From: DATFQE01 sp963739085
Lineage (GTDB): Bacteria > Actinomycetota > Thermoleophilia > Gaiellales > Gaiellaceae
Reading direction: 5' to 3'
Assembly (NCBI GenBank): GCA_963739085.1
Contig: CAVTZA010000013.1
Coordinates: forward strand, 124,001 to 188,000
DNA: 64,000 bases
Shown piece after piece: positions 7,676 to 15,651 of this stretch (positions are counted from its first letter, which is position 1; each line of letters opens with the position of its first letter). A program made the translations under genes and the position numbers. The notes under the pieces were generated by a model, which worked only from the letters and a program-made list of their open reading frames with translations, was not told where the DNA came from and did no database searches.

Positions 7676-9184
7676 CTAGGCCCCGAGCTCTGCAAGCAAC
7701 GGCCGCGTGTCGTGCGGGTCGGCGCCGAGCCGCGCGGCGATCTCCTCGCTCGTCGGCCGGGTGCCCTCCCTGAACAGGTCGCGCAGCATCTCGCCCGTCT
7801 CGGGACGGCGCCACCAGTCCCGGCCGACCTCGCGGATCAGGTGGTCGCGCAGCTGCGCTGCGCGGATCCACGCGCGCAGGTAGTCGGCCGAGTAGAAGCC
7901 GGCGTCCATGTCCGCGAGGAACGCGTCCGTCCGGTAGCGGACGCCGCTCGCGGCGGTCAGCCGCTCCGAGTAGCCGTCCGACGTTCCGCCGTCCTCGGGG
8001 AAGCGGTCCCAGAAGTCGAGCTCGAACTGGAGCTTGGCCGTGTAGCGCCGGAAGAGCAGCGCCTCGAGGAAGACCGTGGCCTCGGCGTTCTCGGCAGCCT
8101 GATCGTCCGAGAGGCCGAAGTAGCGGGCGTGCCACTCGGGCTCGCGGGAGATCGCCTCGAAGATGTACGAGTAGATCTCGGTGAGCGCGTGGTCGCGCGA
8201 GAGGCTCCGGAAGGTGTAGGGCAGGTCGGGGTCGCAGTTGCCGTAGTGCAGCGCGTGGCCGGCCTCGTGCAGGAACGCCTGGTAGTCGTGCAGGCCGCCC
8301 TGCGCGCGCGTGATCAGGTGGACGACGCGCGGCGGGTCGGAGGCGATCACGCACGCCCGCGGCGACTTCTGCGGACGGTCGTCGAGGTCGAGCTTGATGT
8401 TCGGCTCCTGCGAGAGGTCGAAGCCGAGGTGGTTGAGGGTGTCGAGGCACACCTCGACCGCGCGGTCCTTTCCGTAGGTCTCCTCGAGCGGCGAGAGCCG
8501 GCGCAGGTAGCCCACGTGGTAGGACGAGGGCACCGGAGGCAGGTCGGGCCCGAGCAGCTTCGCGAACCAGCGCTCCCGGAGGCGGTCGTAGACGCCGTCG
8601 GCCGCGGCGCTCGTCTCGCCGAGGACGTCCGCTAGCCGGCGCAGCGAGATGCCCTTTTCCTCTTCGTTGCGCGCCACGGCGTCGGGCTCACCAGAAAGCT
8701 CGGCGTCGAGCTCCTCGCCCGCCCGCAGCAGCTCGAGGCGCTCCTCGTTGAACGACGCCGACGCGTCGCCGTGGATGCTGCCGAGCTCCTCGCGATCGGG
8801 ATACTCGTCGAGGACGGCGAGGCGCGCCTGCGCGGTACGGAGGGGCATCTCCTCGCCCCGGAAGGTCACGCGGGCAGCCAGGATCTCGTTCTCGAGGACG
8901 TCCTCGCGCTCGGCCAGCTCCGCGGTGATCACGCCGGACTCGCAGGCCTTGCGCAGCCGGTAAAGGCGCTCGCGCTCGTCCTCCGAGGCCTCGGCCTCCG
9001 CCGCGCGCAGCGCGTCGAGCTGCTCGCGCGAGAACAGGTCGGCGTAGCGAGAGACGATCGCGGCCTGCTCGGAGACCTCCTTCTCGCCCACGCGAACCGC
9101 CCGGCCCTCCTCCGAGCGCTCGAAGACGTAGCGCTGGAGGCGCGACTCGTACTCGGCGGGTGTTCGGACTGCAGCGACGCTCAT
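7676..9184 (-). CDS. M3-like zincin metallopeptidase
   Basis: 502-residue zinc peptidase with FLHEAGHALHYG (HExxH form HEAGH) near residue 300 and a downstream glutamate ligand in LTEIYSYIFEA. The helical N-terminal half is rich in Glu and Arg, as in thimet-oligopeptidase/PepF relatives, but the protein is shorter than oligoendopeptidase F (about 600). It probably trims oligopeptides in the cytoplasm, as no signal sequence is seen. It is the first gene of a two-peptidase unit with the M14 gene 8 nt downstream. The divergent upstream side is shared with nothing; the CheY-like gene ahead of it reads the same way. Confidence 0.82.
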   Translation of the reverse strand: MSVAAVRTPAEYESRLQRYVFERSEEGRAVRVGEKEVSEQAAIVSRYADLFSREQLDALRAAEAEASEDERERLYRLRKACESGVITAELAEREDVLENEILAARVTFRGEEMPLRTAQARLAVLDEYPDREELGSIHGDASASFNEERLELLRAGEELDAELSGEPDAVARNEEEKGISLRRLADVLGETSAAADGVYDRLRERWFAKLLGPDLPPVPSSYHVGYLRRLSPLEETYGKDRAVEVCLDTLNHLGFDLSQEPNIKLDLDDRPQKSPRACVIASDPPRVVHLITRAQGGLHDYQAFLHEAGHALHYGNCDPDLPYTFRSLSRDHALTEIYSYIFEAISREPEWHARYFGLSDDQAAENAEATVFLEALLFRRYTAKLQFELDFWDRFPEDGGTSDGYSERLTAASGVRYRTDAFLADMDAGFYSADYLRAWIRAAQLRDHLIREVGRDWWRRPETGEMLRDLFREGTRPTSEEIAARLGADPHDTRPLLAELGA

Positions 9185-9198
9185 CGGGCGTCGAATTG

Positions 9199-9567
9199 TT
9201 ACACGCGCGACCCGGTTCGCCGTCCGCCGATCCGGCGTACCGTCTCGCCGAGCTCCTCGATCGCGAACGGCTTGGAAATGACGGCGTCCGCGGTCGCCTC
9301 CTCGCGCGGCGCGCGCTCCTGCGGGCTCCCGGTCAGCAGCGCGACTGCCACGTCGGGCCTGTCACGGCGCAGCTCTCGCAGCAGGTCGACCCCCCGTTCC
9401 TTGCCGAGATGGAGGTCGAGCAGCACCACCTTCACCGGCTCGGCTCTGACGAGTCCGCGGGCCTCATCGAGGTTGGACGCCTCGACGACCCGGTGTCCCT
9501 CGAGCTCGAGATTCACCCGACACAGAAGACGTATCGCAGCGTCGTCGTCAACGACGAGCACCGTCAT
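9199..9567 (-). CDS. Stand-alone receiver domain (CheY-like)
   Basis: 122-residue single receiver: acidic pair in LVVDDDAA, phospho-acceptor Asp in VVLLDLHLG, switch Thr in ALLTGS, conserved Lys in ISKPFAI. No output domain is attached. ATG 9567 (MTVLVVDDD) is preferred because the upstream codons MGGCG are not family-like. The gene ends 14 nt before the M3 peptidase start on the same strand, so the two may share a transcript. The partner kinase is not in the window next to it. It probably acts by binding another protein. Confidence 0.85.
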   Translation of the reverse strand: MTVLVVDDDAAIRLLCRVNLELEGHRVVEASNLDEARGLVRAEPVKVVLLDLHLGKERGVDLLRELRRDRPDVAVALLTGSPQERAPREEATADAVISKPFAIEELGETVRRIGGRRTGSRV

Positions 9568-9641
9568 GCCGCACCCCCCCAATTGGCTGGTCGGATTGTA
9601 ACCGTATCCCTGCCGCCGTCCAGCGCGTTTACTTTTTGGAA

Positions 9642-9809
9642 ATGAGAAACGAGGAGGTCAGGAGTCCCCCTGAGCGCGTGCGGCTCGAGCTGGAGGTCCC
9701 GCGCCCCAGTCCGCGCTACCGCGTGCTCGCCTGGCAGAGGTTCCAGCGAGCGCTCGACCCGCTTGCGCCGCCTAGGCCGCTGCGTCGGCCGCGCGTCGGA
9801 TCCGGCTGA
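9642..9809 (+). CDS. Possible 55-aa basic protein
   Basis: ATG 9642 to TGA 9809, reading MRNEEVRSPPERVRLELEV and then an Arg/Pro-rich part (AWQRFQRALDPL). It overlaps the last 38 nt of the convergent gltX. No ribosome site is visible. The first half looks protein-like and the second half is the antisense of gltX, so this is only a candidate. Confidence 0.25.
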   Translation: MRNEEVRSPPERVRLELEVPRPSPRYRVLAWQRFQRALDPLAPPRPLRRPRVGSG

Positions 9810-11043
9810 GCGACGCGTCCCGGCCGAGCAGCTCGAGGCTTTCGAACAGCCCCGGCGACACCGTCGACCCGGTGACCGCGACGCGGATCGGCTGGAACGC
9901 CTGTCGCGGCTTGAGCCCGAGCTCGTCGGCGGTCGAGCGCAGCGCCTGCTCGATCCGCTCCGCATCGAACGGCTCGAGATCGGCGAGGGCGTCGGCGGCG
10001 GCGGCGAGCATCGCCCGGCCCTGTTCGTCGAAGCCGTCGACGGCCTCGACCGGCTCGAACAGGAAGCGGACGAAGTCGGGGAACCGTCCGAGCGTCTCGA
10101 TCTTCTCCTGCGCGAGCGGCGCCGCCTGACGGACGAGCGCCGTGTCCCAGTCGATCCCCTGCTCGCGGAGGTACGTGGTCACGACGTCGGCGTACTCCTC
10201 GACGCTCAGGGCGCGTAGGTAGACGCCGTTCATCCAGTCGAGCTTCTGGTAGTCGAATGTCGCCGGGCTCGACCCGACACGCTCGAGCGAGAATCGCTCC
10301 ACCAGCTCGTCCGGGCTCATGATCGTCGTCTTGTCGTCGTAGCTCCAGCCCAGCAGCGCGAGGAAGTTCACGAGCGCCTGCGGCAAGTAGCCCTTGTCGC
10401 GGAACTCCTCGACGGTCACGGCACCGTGCCGCTTGGACAGCTTGCGGCCGTCGCCGCCGTTGACGTTCGGCACGTGCGCGTACACGGGGAGCTCGGCGCC
10501 GAGCGCCCGCAGGATGTTGATCTGCTTCGGGGTGTTCGGGATGTGGTCCGGCCCGCGGATCACATGCGTGATCCCGTCGAGCGCGTCCTCGATCGGCGAG
10601 GCGAAGTTGTAGGTCGGGCGCCCGTCGGAGCGCACGATCACGAGGTCCTCGATCGTCTCGTTGGGGACCTCGACGCGGCCGAGCACGACGTCGTCCCAGG
10701 CGGTGACGCCCTCGTCGGGCATGCGGAAGCGGATCGCGCCCTCGTCCTCGTAGGCGCTGCCGGCCTCGACTAGGCGCTGCGCCTCCTGCTGCGCGTGCTC
10801 CATTCGGTCGAGCTGGAACGTCACCGGACCGTCCCAGTCGAGCCCGAGCCAGCGCAGCGACTCCTGGATCTGGTCGGTCGCCTCGGCGACCTCGCGGCCG
10901 GTGTCGGTGTTCTCGATCCGCAGACGGAACTCGCCGCCCTGGTTCCGCGCGAACAGCCAGTTGAACAGGGCGGTCCGGACGTTGCCGATGTGCAGGAACC
11001 CGGTCGGGCTCGGAGCCATGCGGACGCGGACGGGAGCGCTCAT
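9772..11043 (-). CDS. gltX: Glutamyl-tRNA synthetase
   Basis: Class I synthetase that charges tRNA-Glu, 423 aa. The HIGH motif appears as HIGN in PSPTGFLHIGN (about residues 12-22) and the KMSKS loop as KLSKR. The C-terminal anticodon-binding helical part ends AFQPIRVAVTGS...GRDASLSRI. It is shorter than typical bacterial GltX (about 470), and the zinc-type cysteine insertion is absent. A -10 box TACGAT (11050-11055) ends exactly 6 nt before the ATG, so the message is probably leaderless. Confidence 0.95.
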   Translation of the reverse strand: MSAPVRVRMAPSPTGFLHIGNVRTALFNWLFARNQGGEFRLRIENTDTGREVAEATDQIQESLRWLGLDWDGPVTFQLDRMEHAQQEAQRLVEAGSAYEDEGAIRFRMPDEGVTAWDDVVLGRVEVPNETIEDLVIVRSDGRPTYNFASPIEDALDGITHVIRGPDHIPNTPKQINILRALGAELPVYAHVPNVNGGDGRKLSKRHGAVTVEEFRDKGYLPQALVNFLALLGWSYDDKTTIMSPDELVERFSLERVGSSPATFDYQKLDWMNGVYLRALSVEEYADVVTTYLREQGIDWDTALVRQAAPLAQEKIETLGRFPDFVRFLFEPVEAVDGFDEQGRAMLAAAADALADLEPFDAERIEQALRSTADELGLKPRQAFQPIRVAVTGSTVSPGLFESLELLGRDASLSRIRRAADAAA

Positions 11044-11049
11044 CGCGCC

Positions 11050-11055
11050 ATCGTA
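11050..11055 (-). promoter_or_regulatory. Leaderless -10 box of gltX
   Basis: TACGAT on the minus strand, 6 nt before the gltX ATG, so transcription would start at or next to the start codon. No clear -35 box. Confidence 0.55.
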
Positions 11056-11106
11056 GGCGGATGCCGGGGGCCCAGGGGCTTCGCCTGCGCTCGAGCCGGC
11101 CCCTGT

Positions 11107-11481
11107 CTAGGGCCAGTCGGGCGGCCGCGGCTCCTGCCGCTCGAGCGAGCTCCAGTCCTCGCGCACGGGCGACCAGACCTCGACTGCGAGCGCGCCCTCC
11201 GGCCCCGTCTCGACCTCGTGCGGGACGTTCGCGAGTATGCGCCAGGTGCCGCCCGGCCGGATCTCGCGGGTCTCGTCGTCGACCCGGAGCGTGAACGAGC
11301 CGCGCACCAGCACGCCCATCTGCTCGTTTTCGTGCCGGTGCTCGGGGACACGGCTGTGCGGTGCGAGCTCGATCAGGCCGAGCGTGACCTGCTCGCCGTG
11401 GATCGCGCGCGCGACCACGCCCTCCCAGATCTGCTGTGGGGCGATGTCGGCGAGCTCGGTGAACGGTGTGGCGTCGTCCAT
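11107..11481 (-). CDS. Cupin-domain protein
   Basis: 124-residue single-domain cupin. Motif 1 is PEHRHENEQMGVLVRG, giving two histidines and a glutamate as metal ligands. Motif 2 lies around PGGTWRILANVPHEVE, giving the last histidine. The fold covers almost the whole chain (residues 35-105). The substrate is not predictable; such proteins may be sugar-binding, dioxygenase-like or simple sensors. It is divergent from the ABM-domain gene 23 nt away, and the two may share regulation. ATG 11481 is the only good start. Confidence 0.82.
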   Translation of the reverse strand: MDDATPFTELADIAPQQIWEGVVARAIHGEQVTLGLIELAPHSRVPEHRHENEQMGVLVRGSFTLRVDDETREIRPGGTWRILANVPHEVETGPEGALAVEVWSPVREDWSSLERQEPRPPDWP

Positions 11482-11504
11482 GCGCGCTCCGCGATCATGC
11501 CTGA

Positions 11505-11816
11505 ATGGTCGCCCGCGTCTGGCACGGCTGGACCCGTGAGGCGGACGCCGACGCCTATGCCGAGCTGCTGCGCTCCAAGGTCTTCCCGCAGGCGGCGACG
11601 GCCGTCCCCGGGTTCCGCGGCGGCTACGTGCTCCGCCGAGAGGACGGCGCCGAGGTCGAGTTCGAGATCATCACGCTCTTCGACTCGCTCGACTCCGTGC
11701 GCGGCTTCGCCGGCGACGACTACGAGGTGCCGGTGATCGAGCCGGAGGCGGGCCGGCTGCTCACCCACGGCGACGAACGCGCCGTCCACTACGAGGTGGC
11801 CGTCACGCCGTTCTAG
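11505..11816 (+). CDS. ABM-domain (antibiotic biosynthesis monooxygenase-like) protein
   Basis: 103-residue dimeric alpha-beta barrel protein. It reads MVARVWHGWTREADADAY, then VPGFRGGYVLRR and FEIITLFDSLDSVRGF, and matches the ABM ferredoxin-like fold found in quinol monooxygenases and small heme- or quinone-acting enzymes. Substrate unknown. It faces the cupin gene across 23 nt. Its TAG stop shares the tetranucleotide CTAG (11813-11816) with the stop of the convergent DUF2461 gene. Confidence 0.75.
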   Translation: MVARVWHGWTREADADAYAELLRSKVFPQAATAVPGFRGGYVLRREDGAEVEFEIITLFDSLDSVRGFAGDDYEVPVIEPEAGRLLTHGDERAVHYEVAVTPF

Positions 11817-12511
11817 AAGGGCACGTCGAGCGCCTTGCAGAGGAACCGCATCAGCGGCGCCCCAGCCCGGCAGACCTGCGTGTACTCGTCGACGAACCCG
11901 GGCGCGACGACGACGTTCTCGCTCAGGCGCGTCGAGCCGAAGAAGCTCTTCCGCCTGAGGTCGTCCGCGAACTGGTGCTCAGCGTCGGCCCAGGGCGGGA
12001 CGCGCTTGAGCGACTCGCCGCCGAGCTCCAGCTGCTTCGCGAAGGCACCGCCGTGAACCGCGCGGTTCCAGGCCTCGGGCTCGGCGACGATCGCTTCCCG
12101 GATCTGCGTCGCCGCAGCCGTGTCCGGGTGCCAGATCCCGCCGCCGGCGAAGACCTCGCCCGGGCCGATGTGGAGGTAGTAGCCGGGCGCGTGGGCGTCC
12201 TTGGCGCGCTCGTGGCGGAAGTGGATCCCGACGTTGGTCTTGTACGGCGACTTGTCCTTCGAGAAACGTGTGTCGCGGTAGATCCGGAAGAGCGACCCAC
12301 CGCTCGGCCGTGCGTCGGCGCGGAAGTGGGGACTGATCTCGTCGAGCCTGGGCGCGAACGCGCCGATGAACGCGAGCGCCGGCTCGAGCAGGTGCTCCTC
12401 GTACCGGTCCCTGTTGGCCGCGAACCAGTCGCGGTCGTTGTTTGCCCGCAGATCGGTGAGGAACGAGAAGAGCTCAGGACCAAACGAGGTCTGTTGCTCG
12501 GTCTTCGCCAT
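11813..12511 (-). CDS. DUF2461 family protein
   Basis: 232-residue protein of the DUF2461/TIGR02453 family, function unknown. Characteristic segments: LFSFLTDLRANNDRDWF near the N-terminus, then LFRIYRDTRFSKDKSPYKTN, PGYYLHIGPGEVFAGGG and a C-terminal VDEYTQVCRAGAPLMRFL. The protein is full length. ATG 12511 (MAKTEQQ) is preferred to GTG 12520 three codons upstream. It converges on the ABM gene with a shared CTAG at the two stop codons. Confidence 0.85.
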   Translation of the reverse strand: MAKTEQQTSFGPELFSFLTDLRANNDRDWFAANRDRYEEHLLEPALAFIGAFAPRLDEISPHFRADARPSGGSLFRIYRDTRFSKDKSPYKTNVGIHFRHERAKDAHAPGYYLHIGPGEVFAGGGIWHPDTAAATQIREAIVAEPEAWNRAVHGGAFAKQLELGGESLKRVPPWADAEHQFADDLRRKSFFGSTRLSENVVVAPGFVDEYTQVCRAGAPLMRFLCKALDVPF

Positions 12512-12565
12512 CGACGTCACTCTAGAGACGCGAGCCGCGAATCGACACGGGACGAACCCAGAAGC

Positions 12566-13363
12566 TCAGCCGTCGCGCACGATCCAGGGGCGCTCGAACA
12601 ACGAGTTGTCGATCACGACGTCGGCCCGCTGAATCGGATCGACCTCGTCGAGGTAGATGCGCTCGGCGACCCGATAGCGGTCGCGGTGCACGGCCTCGGC
12701 CTGGGAGCCCGCCCAGTCCTCGTCTCGCCGCGTCCCTCGTTGCAGGGAGGCTTGTTCGTCAACCTCCAACCAGATCCGAAAGTCCCACTGATCGTCGACC
12801 TCGGGGCGGAAGGCGAACACTCCGTCGACGATCAGGACAGCATCCGGCGCAGCCCGCGTGATCACCGCGGAATGGTCGATCTGGGTCAGTGGATCGATGC
12901 TGCACAGCACGCAGTCGCCGGATCCGGCAGCGGCGGCCGGTTCGAGCAGCAGCCTCCTCACAGTCGCGTAGTCGAACGCGTTGCGGTAGTACCCCTCACC
13001 CGACTCCCGGTCGTACAGGTGGCGGTCGCTCCAGGGCTTCTTGAAGTCGTCCAGGCTCGCGCGTAAGACCGGCCGGCCCGCGGTGCTGAGACATTCGGCC
13101 AGTTCGTGACCGAAGCTGGTCTTGCCCGCCGCCGTCCTGCCGTCGATCGCGACGCGCAGACGGCGGCTCCCGGAGGCGAGGATTCGCCCCGCCACGTGTT
13201 CCAGGAGAGCGGCGCGCTCAGCCGAGGCGGCCGGCGGAAGGGGTTGGAGCCACGTCGACACCGACCGGTAGACCTCTGCAGGGCTGCGGCCCACTCCGGA
13301 CACTGTCCGCACCTTGGCAGAGACCCGTCCCGTCGCGCGCGCCCGGAGCTGACCTGAGCGCAC
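12566..13363 (-). CDS. P-loop nucleoside/uridine kinase-like protein
   Basis: 265 aa. Walker A is AIDGRTAAGKTS near residue 72, followed by the DDFK substrate-loop aspartates (ASLDDFKKPW) and a Walker B-like VLIVDGVFAF. This matches the uridine kinase/phosphoribulokinase family and related AAA-18 nucleoside kinases. The arrangement suggests phosphoryl transfer to a small metabolite, but substrate specificity is open. GTG 13363 is supported by GGGAG 8 nt upstream; a later start near SPAEVYRSV is possible. It is divergent from endonuclease IV. Confidence 0.75.
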   Translation of the reverse strand: MRSGQLRARATGRVSAKVRTVSGVGRSPAEVYRSVSTWLQPLPPAASAERAALLEHVAGRILASGSRRLRVAIDGRTAAGKTSFGHELAECLSTAGRPVLRASLDDFKKPWSDRHLYDRESGEGYYRNAFDYATVRRLLLEPAAAAGSGDCVLCSIDPLTQIDHSAVITRAAPDAVLIVDGVFAFRPEVDDQWDFRIWLEVDEQASLQRGTRRDEDWAGSQAEAVHRDRYRVAERIYLDEVDPIQRADVVIDNSLFERPWIVRDG

Positions 13364-13413
13364 CCAGCGGCTCCCTTCGAGCGCTTTCGGACAGCAACTC
13401 AGCGACTCGCCAC

Positions 13414-13419
13414 TATCGT
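13414..13419 (+). promoter_or_regulatory. Leaderless -10 box of the endonuclease IV gene
   Basis: TATCGT ends exactly 6 nt before ATG 13426. No ribosome site separates them, consistent with a leaderless transcript. Confidence 0.5.
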
Positions 13420-13425
13420 AGGCGG

Positions 13426-14274
13426 ATGCTGATGGGCGCCCACTGTGCGGGCGGCGTGAAACGGGCGCTCGACCGCGGAGTCGAGATCGGCGCCGAGGCC
13501 GTGCAGCTGTTCACCCAGAGCCCACGCACCTGGCGGGCGCCCGCGCCGGACCCCGAGGTGTACGCGCGCTTCCGAGAGCAGCGCGAGGAGGCGGGCATCG
13601 GCTCCGTTCTCTGCCACGCGCTCTACCTCTGCAACCTCGCCGCGCCAGACGACACGATCTACGAGAAGTCGGTCACGACCCTGTCGAGCACCATGGATGT
13701 CGCGTGCGCGATCGAGGCGGAAGGCGTCGTGTTCCACGTCGGCTCGCATCTCGGCGCGGGGTTCGACGCGGGCGTCGACCGCGTGGTGAAGGCGATGAAG
13801 GCGGTGCTGGAGCGCTGCAACGACACGACGTGGCTGCTGATGGAGAACTCGGCCGGCGCGGGCGGCACGATCGGCCGCTCGATCGACGAGCTCGCGACGC
13901 TCTACGAGCGGCTCGACGCCCACCCGCGGCTGGGCATCTGCCTCGACTCGTGCCACCTGTACGTCTCGGGCTCGGACGTGACCGACCGCGGCGCGCTCGA
14001 CGCGCTGCTCGACGAGCTCGACTCGCGCATCGGGCTCGACCGGCTGCGGGCGCTCCATGTCAACGACGCGAAGACGACCCTGGGCTCGAACAGCGACCGG
14101 CACGACAACCTGCTCGACGGCGTCATGGGCGAGCGGCTCGGCGTCTTCGTCGGTCACCCGTCGCTGCAGGGCCTGCCCGCCGTCCTCGAAGTCCCGGGCA
14201 AAGACGGGAAGGGCCCCGATGCAGAGCAGCTCGGTCGCCTACGAGAGCTCCATGGTCGCTGGGCAACCACGTAG
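13426..14274 (+). CDS. nfo: Endonuclease IV (AP endonuclease)
   Basis: 282-residue TIM-barrel enzyme that cuts 5' to abasic sites in DNA base-excision repair, using three zinc ions. The opening MGAHCAGGVKRALDRG matches the family start. Metal-binding segments are visible in order: VVFHVGSHLGAG, LLMENSAGAGG, GICLDSCHLY, and ALHVNDAKTTLGSNSDRHDN, followed by the C-terminal LEVPGKDGKG. Length matches the family (about 280). The start follows a -10 box at 13414-13419 by 6 nt, so the mRNA is probably leaderless. Confidence 0.93.
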   Translation: MLMGAHCAGGVKRALDRGVEIGAEAVQLFTQSPRTWRAPAPDPEVYARFREQREEAGIGSVLCHALYLCNLAAPDDTIYEKSVTTLSSTMDVACAIEAEGVVFHVGSHLGAGFDAGVDRVVKAMKAVLERCNDTTWLLMENSAGAGGTIGRSIDELATLYERLDAHPRLGICLDSCHLYVSGSDVTDRGALDALLDELDSRIGLDRLRALHVNDAKTTLGSNSDRHDNLLDGVMGERLGVFVGHPSLQGLPAVLEVPGKDGKGPDAEQLGRLRELHGRWATT

Positions 14275-14328
14275 CGCCGTGTTTGTCAAGTCTTGCGGAG
14301 CCTGGTGACCGGCCCTCACAATCCCAAC

Positions 14329-14748
14329 ATGGACGACCGCGAGACCTCCTTTTTGACGTCGCTCCCGCTTCGGCCGCAGGACGAGGTCGAATGCCGCCGC
14401 TGCGACGTCCACTGCGACAAAGTGGTTCATCCCGGCGCCTGCGTGCAGAAGGACTGCCCGTTCCTGTACGCGTTCGAGGAGGTCGGGCACACCTACATCG
14501 GCTGCATGCACAAGGTCTTCGACGTCGAGATCGACCTCGACCTCCTGCTCGCCGCGGAGGCGAGTGGCGGCTTCGGCGCCGTCCGCGCTACGAGGCGGCC
14601 GCTGCCGATGTGTGAGGTCGAGGTCGCGAGCTGCTACGACTCGAAGGCCGACGAGCTCAGCTGCGTGAACCCCGAGTTCTTCGAGCTGCCGGTGGGGACG
14701 CCGAGCTTCCGGGTCTTCGCTTCGGGCCAGGGCGAGCGGCTGAGCTGA
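14329..14748 (+). CDS. Cysteine-rich conserved-looking orphan, 139 aa
   Basis: Not recognised. From MDDRETSFLT the N-terminal 60 residues carry cysteines at 22, 25, 29, 38, 43 and 59 with interleaved histidines (CRRCDVHC, HPGACVQKDC, YIGCMHK), a pattern suited to one or two zinc or Fe-S sites. The C-terminal part has three more cysteines (MCEVEVASCY, LSC) and a compact domain ending PSFRVFASGQG. No membrane segment. ATG 14329 is chosen because a CACAAT box lies 6 nt upstream and the codons before it are unconvincing. It converges on the HAD gene across repeat element copy A. Confidence 0.7.
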   Translation: MDDRETSFLTSLPLRPQDEVECRRCDVHCDKVVHPGACVQKDCPFLYAFEEVGHTYIGCMHKVFDVEIDLDLLLAAEASGGFGAVRATRRPLPMCEVEVASCYDSKADELSCVNPEFFELPVGTPSFRVFASGQGERLS

Positions 14749-14751
14749 GCT

Positions 14752-14916
14752 GGGAGGGCTCGGCGAAACATCGCTGTGCCGTCCGGCCGCGCTGCTCGCC
14801 CCGAGGCCGCGTCCTCAGTCGCGCCCGTATAGCTGCGCATACGAACGCTCCCTGCGTCCTTGCCTCGGAACGACCATCGCACCCGGACGACGAGCCATGT
14901 CCCGCCGAACCCTCCC
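14752..14916 (-). repeat. 165-bp dispersed element, copy A (candidate structured RNA or MITE)
   Basis: Fills the gap between two convergent genes, beginning 4 nt after one stop and ending at the other. The ends are inverted repeats (14752-14765 and 14903-14916). Inside, 14801-14807 pairs with 14862-14868 (CCGAGGC/GCCTCGG) around a hairpin at 14827-14842. A second 165-bp copy at 48443-48607 has an identical 49-nt run and an almost identical 102-nt core. Read as minus-strand RNA, the terminal stem is fully paired with one U-G. Assignment as RNA is inference. Confidence 0.7.
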
Positions 14917-15642
14917 CTACGCGGCCCGCCTGAGCCGCTCGACCACGTTCAGCACGTCCATCTGCGTGAAGGCCTGGTAGTCGGGCTCGATCCCGTCCGG
15001 GTTCTCGTCGGCGCGGAACCACAGCGCTTGCACGGTCGTCATGCCGAGCTCGGCCGGGCCCTGCACGTCCTCGATCAGGCGGTCGCCGACGAAGACGGTC
15101 CGCTCCCCCGCGACCCCGAGCTCGGAGAGCGCGCGCTCGAAGATCGCCGGGTGTGGCTTGCGCTTGCCGAGCTCCGACGAGAAGACGACCGCGTCGAGGA
15201 GCGGCGCGAGGCCCTGCCGCTCGAGGTCGGCGCGCAGGAGCCAACCCGGGTCGGTCGCGTTCGAGACGAGCCCCGTCCTCAGCCCCCGCTTGCGCAGCGC
15301 CTCTAGCAGGGCGACGCTCGTCGACGCGACCTGCATCGCCGGGTCCCAGGCGGCGTGCTCGGCGCGCAGGTAGGCGTCGAGGTCGCCGTCGGAGGCGGCG
15401 ATGCCGAAGTGCTCGAGCAGCTCACGGACGAGCTCCGGGTACTCCACCTCCTCGAGCGTGCCCGGAGCGTGCAGCAGCGGCAGGTAGCGCTCGCGGAAGC
15501 GCGCGGACAGCTGGGCGAGCTCCCCCGGGTCGTCGCGGCCGAGCGCGCGCAGGCCGGCGCGATGCCCCTCCTCGACGAGGTCGTCGTCCCAGACGAAGTC
15601 CATCAGCGTCGAGCCCCAGTCGAAGAGAACGGCTTCCAGCAA
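14917..15642 (-). CDS. HAD-superfamily hydrolase
   Basis: 241-residue phosphatase-like protein. Motif I is FDWGSTLMD, with the usual second aspartate replaced (DxWGST in place of DxDGT), motif II SNATD, motif III Lys in ELGKRKPHP and motif IV GDRLIEDVQG. A helical cap lies between motifs I and II (residues 20-100), as in the subclass I phosphoglycolate phosphatase type. The substrate is unknown. No ATG is available; TTG 15642 (LLEAVLFDWG) is the best start. Its promoter region overlaps that of the divergent exchanger gene. The stop codon abuts repeat copy A. Confidence 0.8.
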   Translation of the reverse strand: MLEAVLFDWGSTLMDFVWDDDLVEEGHRAGLRALGRDDPGELAQLSARFRERYLPLLHAPGTLEEVEYPELVRELLEHFGIAASDGDLDAYLRAEHAAWDPAMQVASTSVALLEALRKRGLRTGLVSNATDPGWLLRADLERQGLAPLLDAVVFSSELGKRKPHPAIFERALSELGVAGERTVFVGDRLIEDVQGPAELGMTTVQALWFRADENPDGIEPDYQAFTQMDVLNVVERLRRAA

Positions 15643-15651
15643 CCCGGCGGT

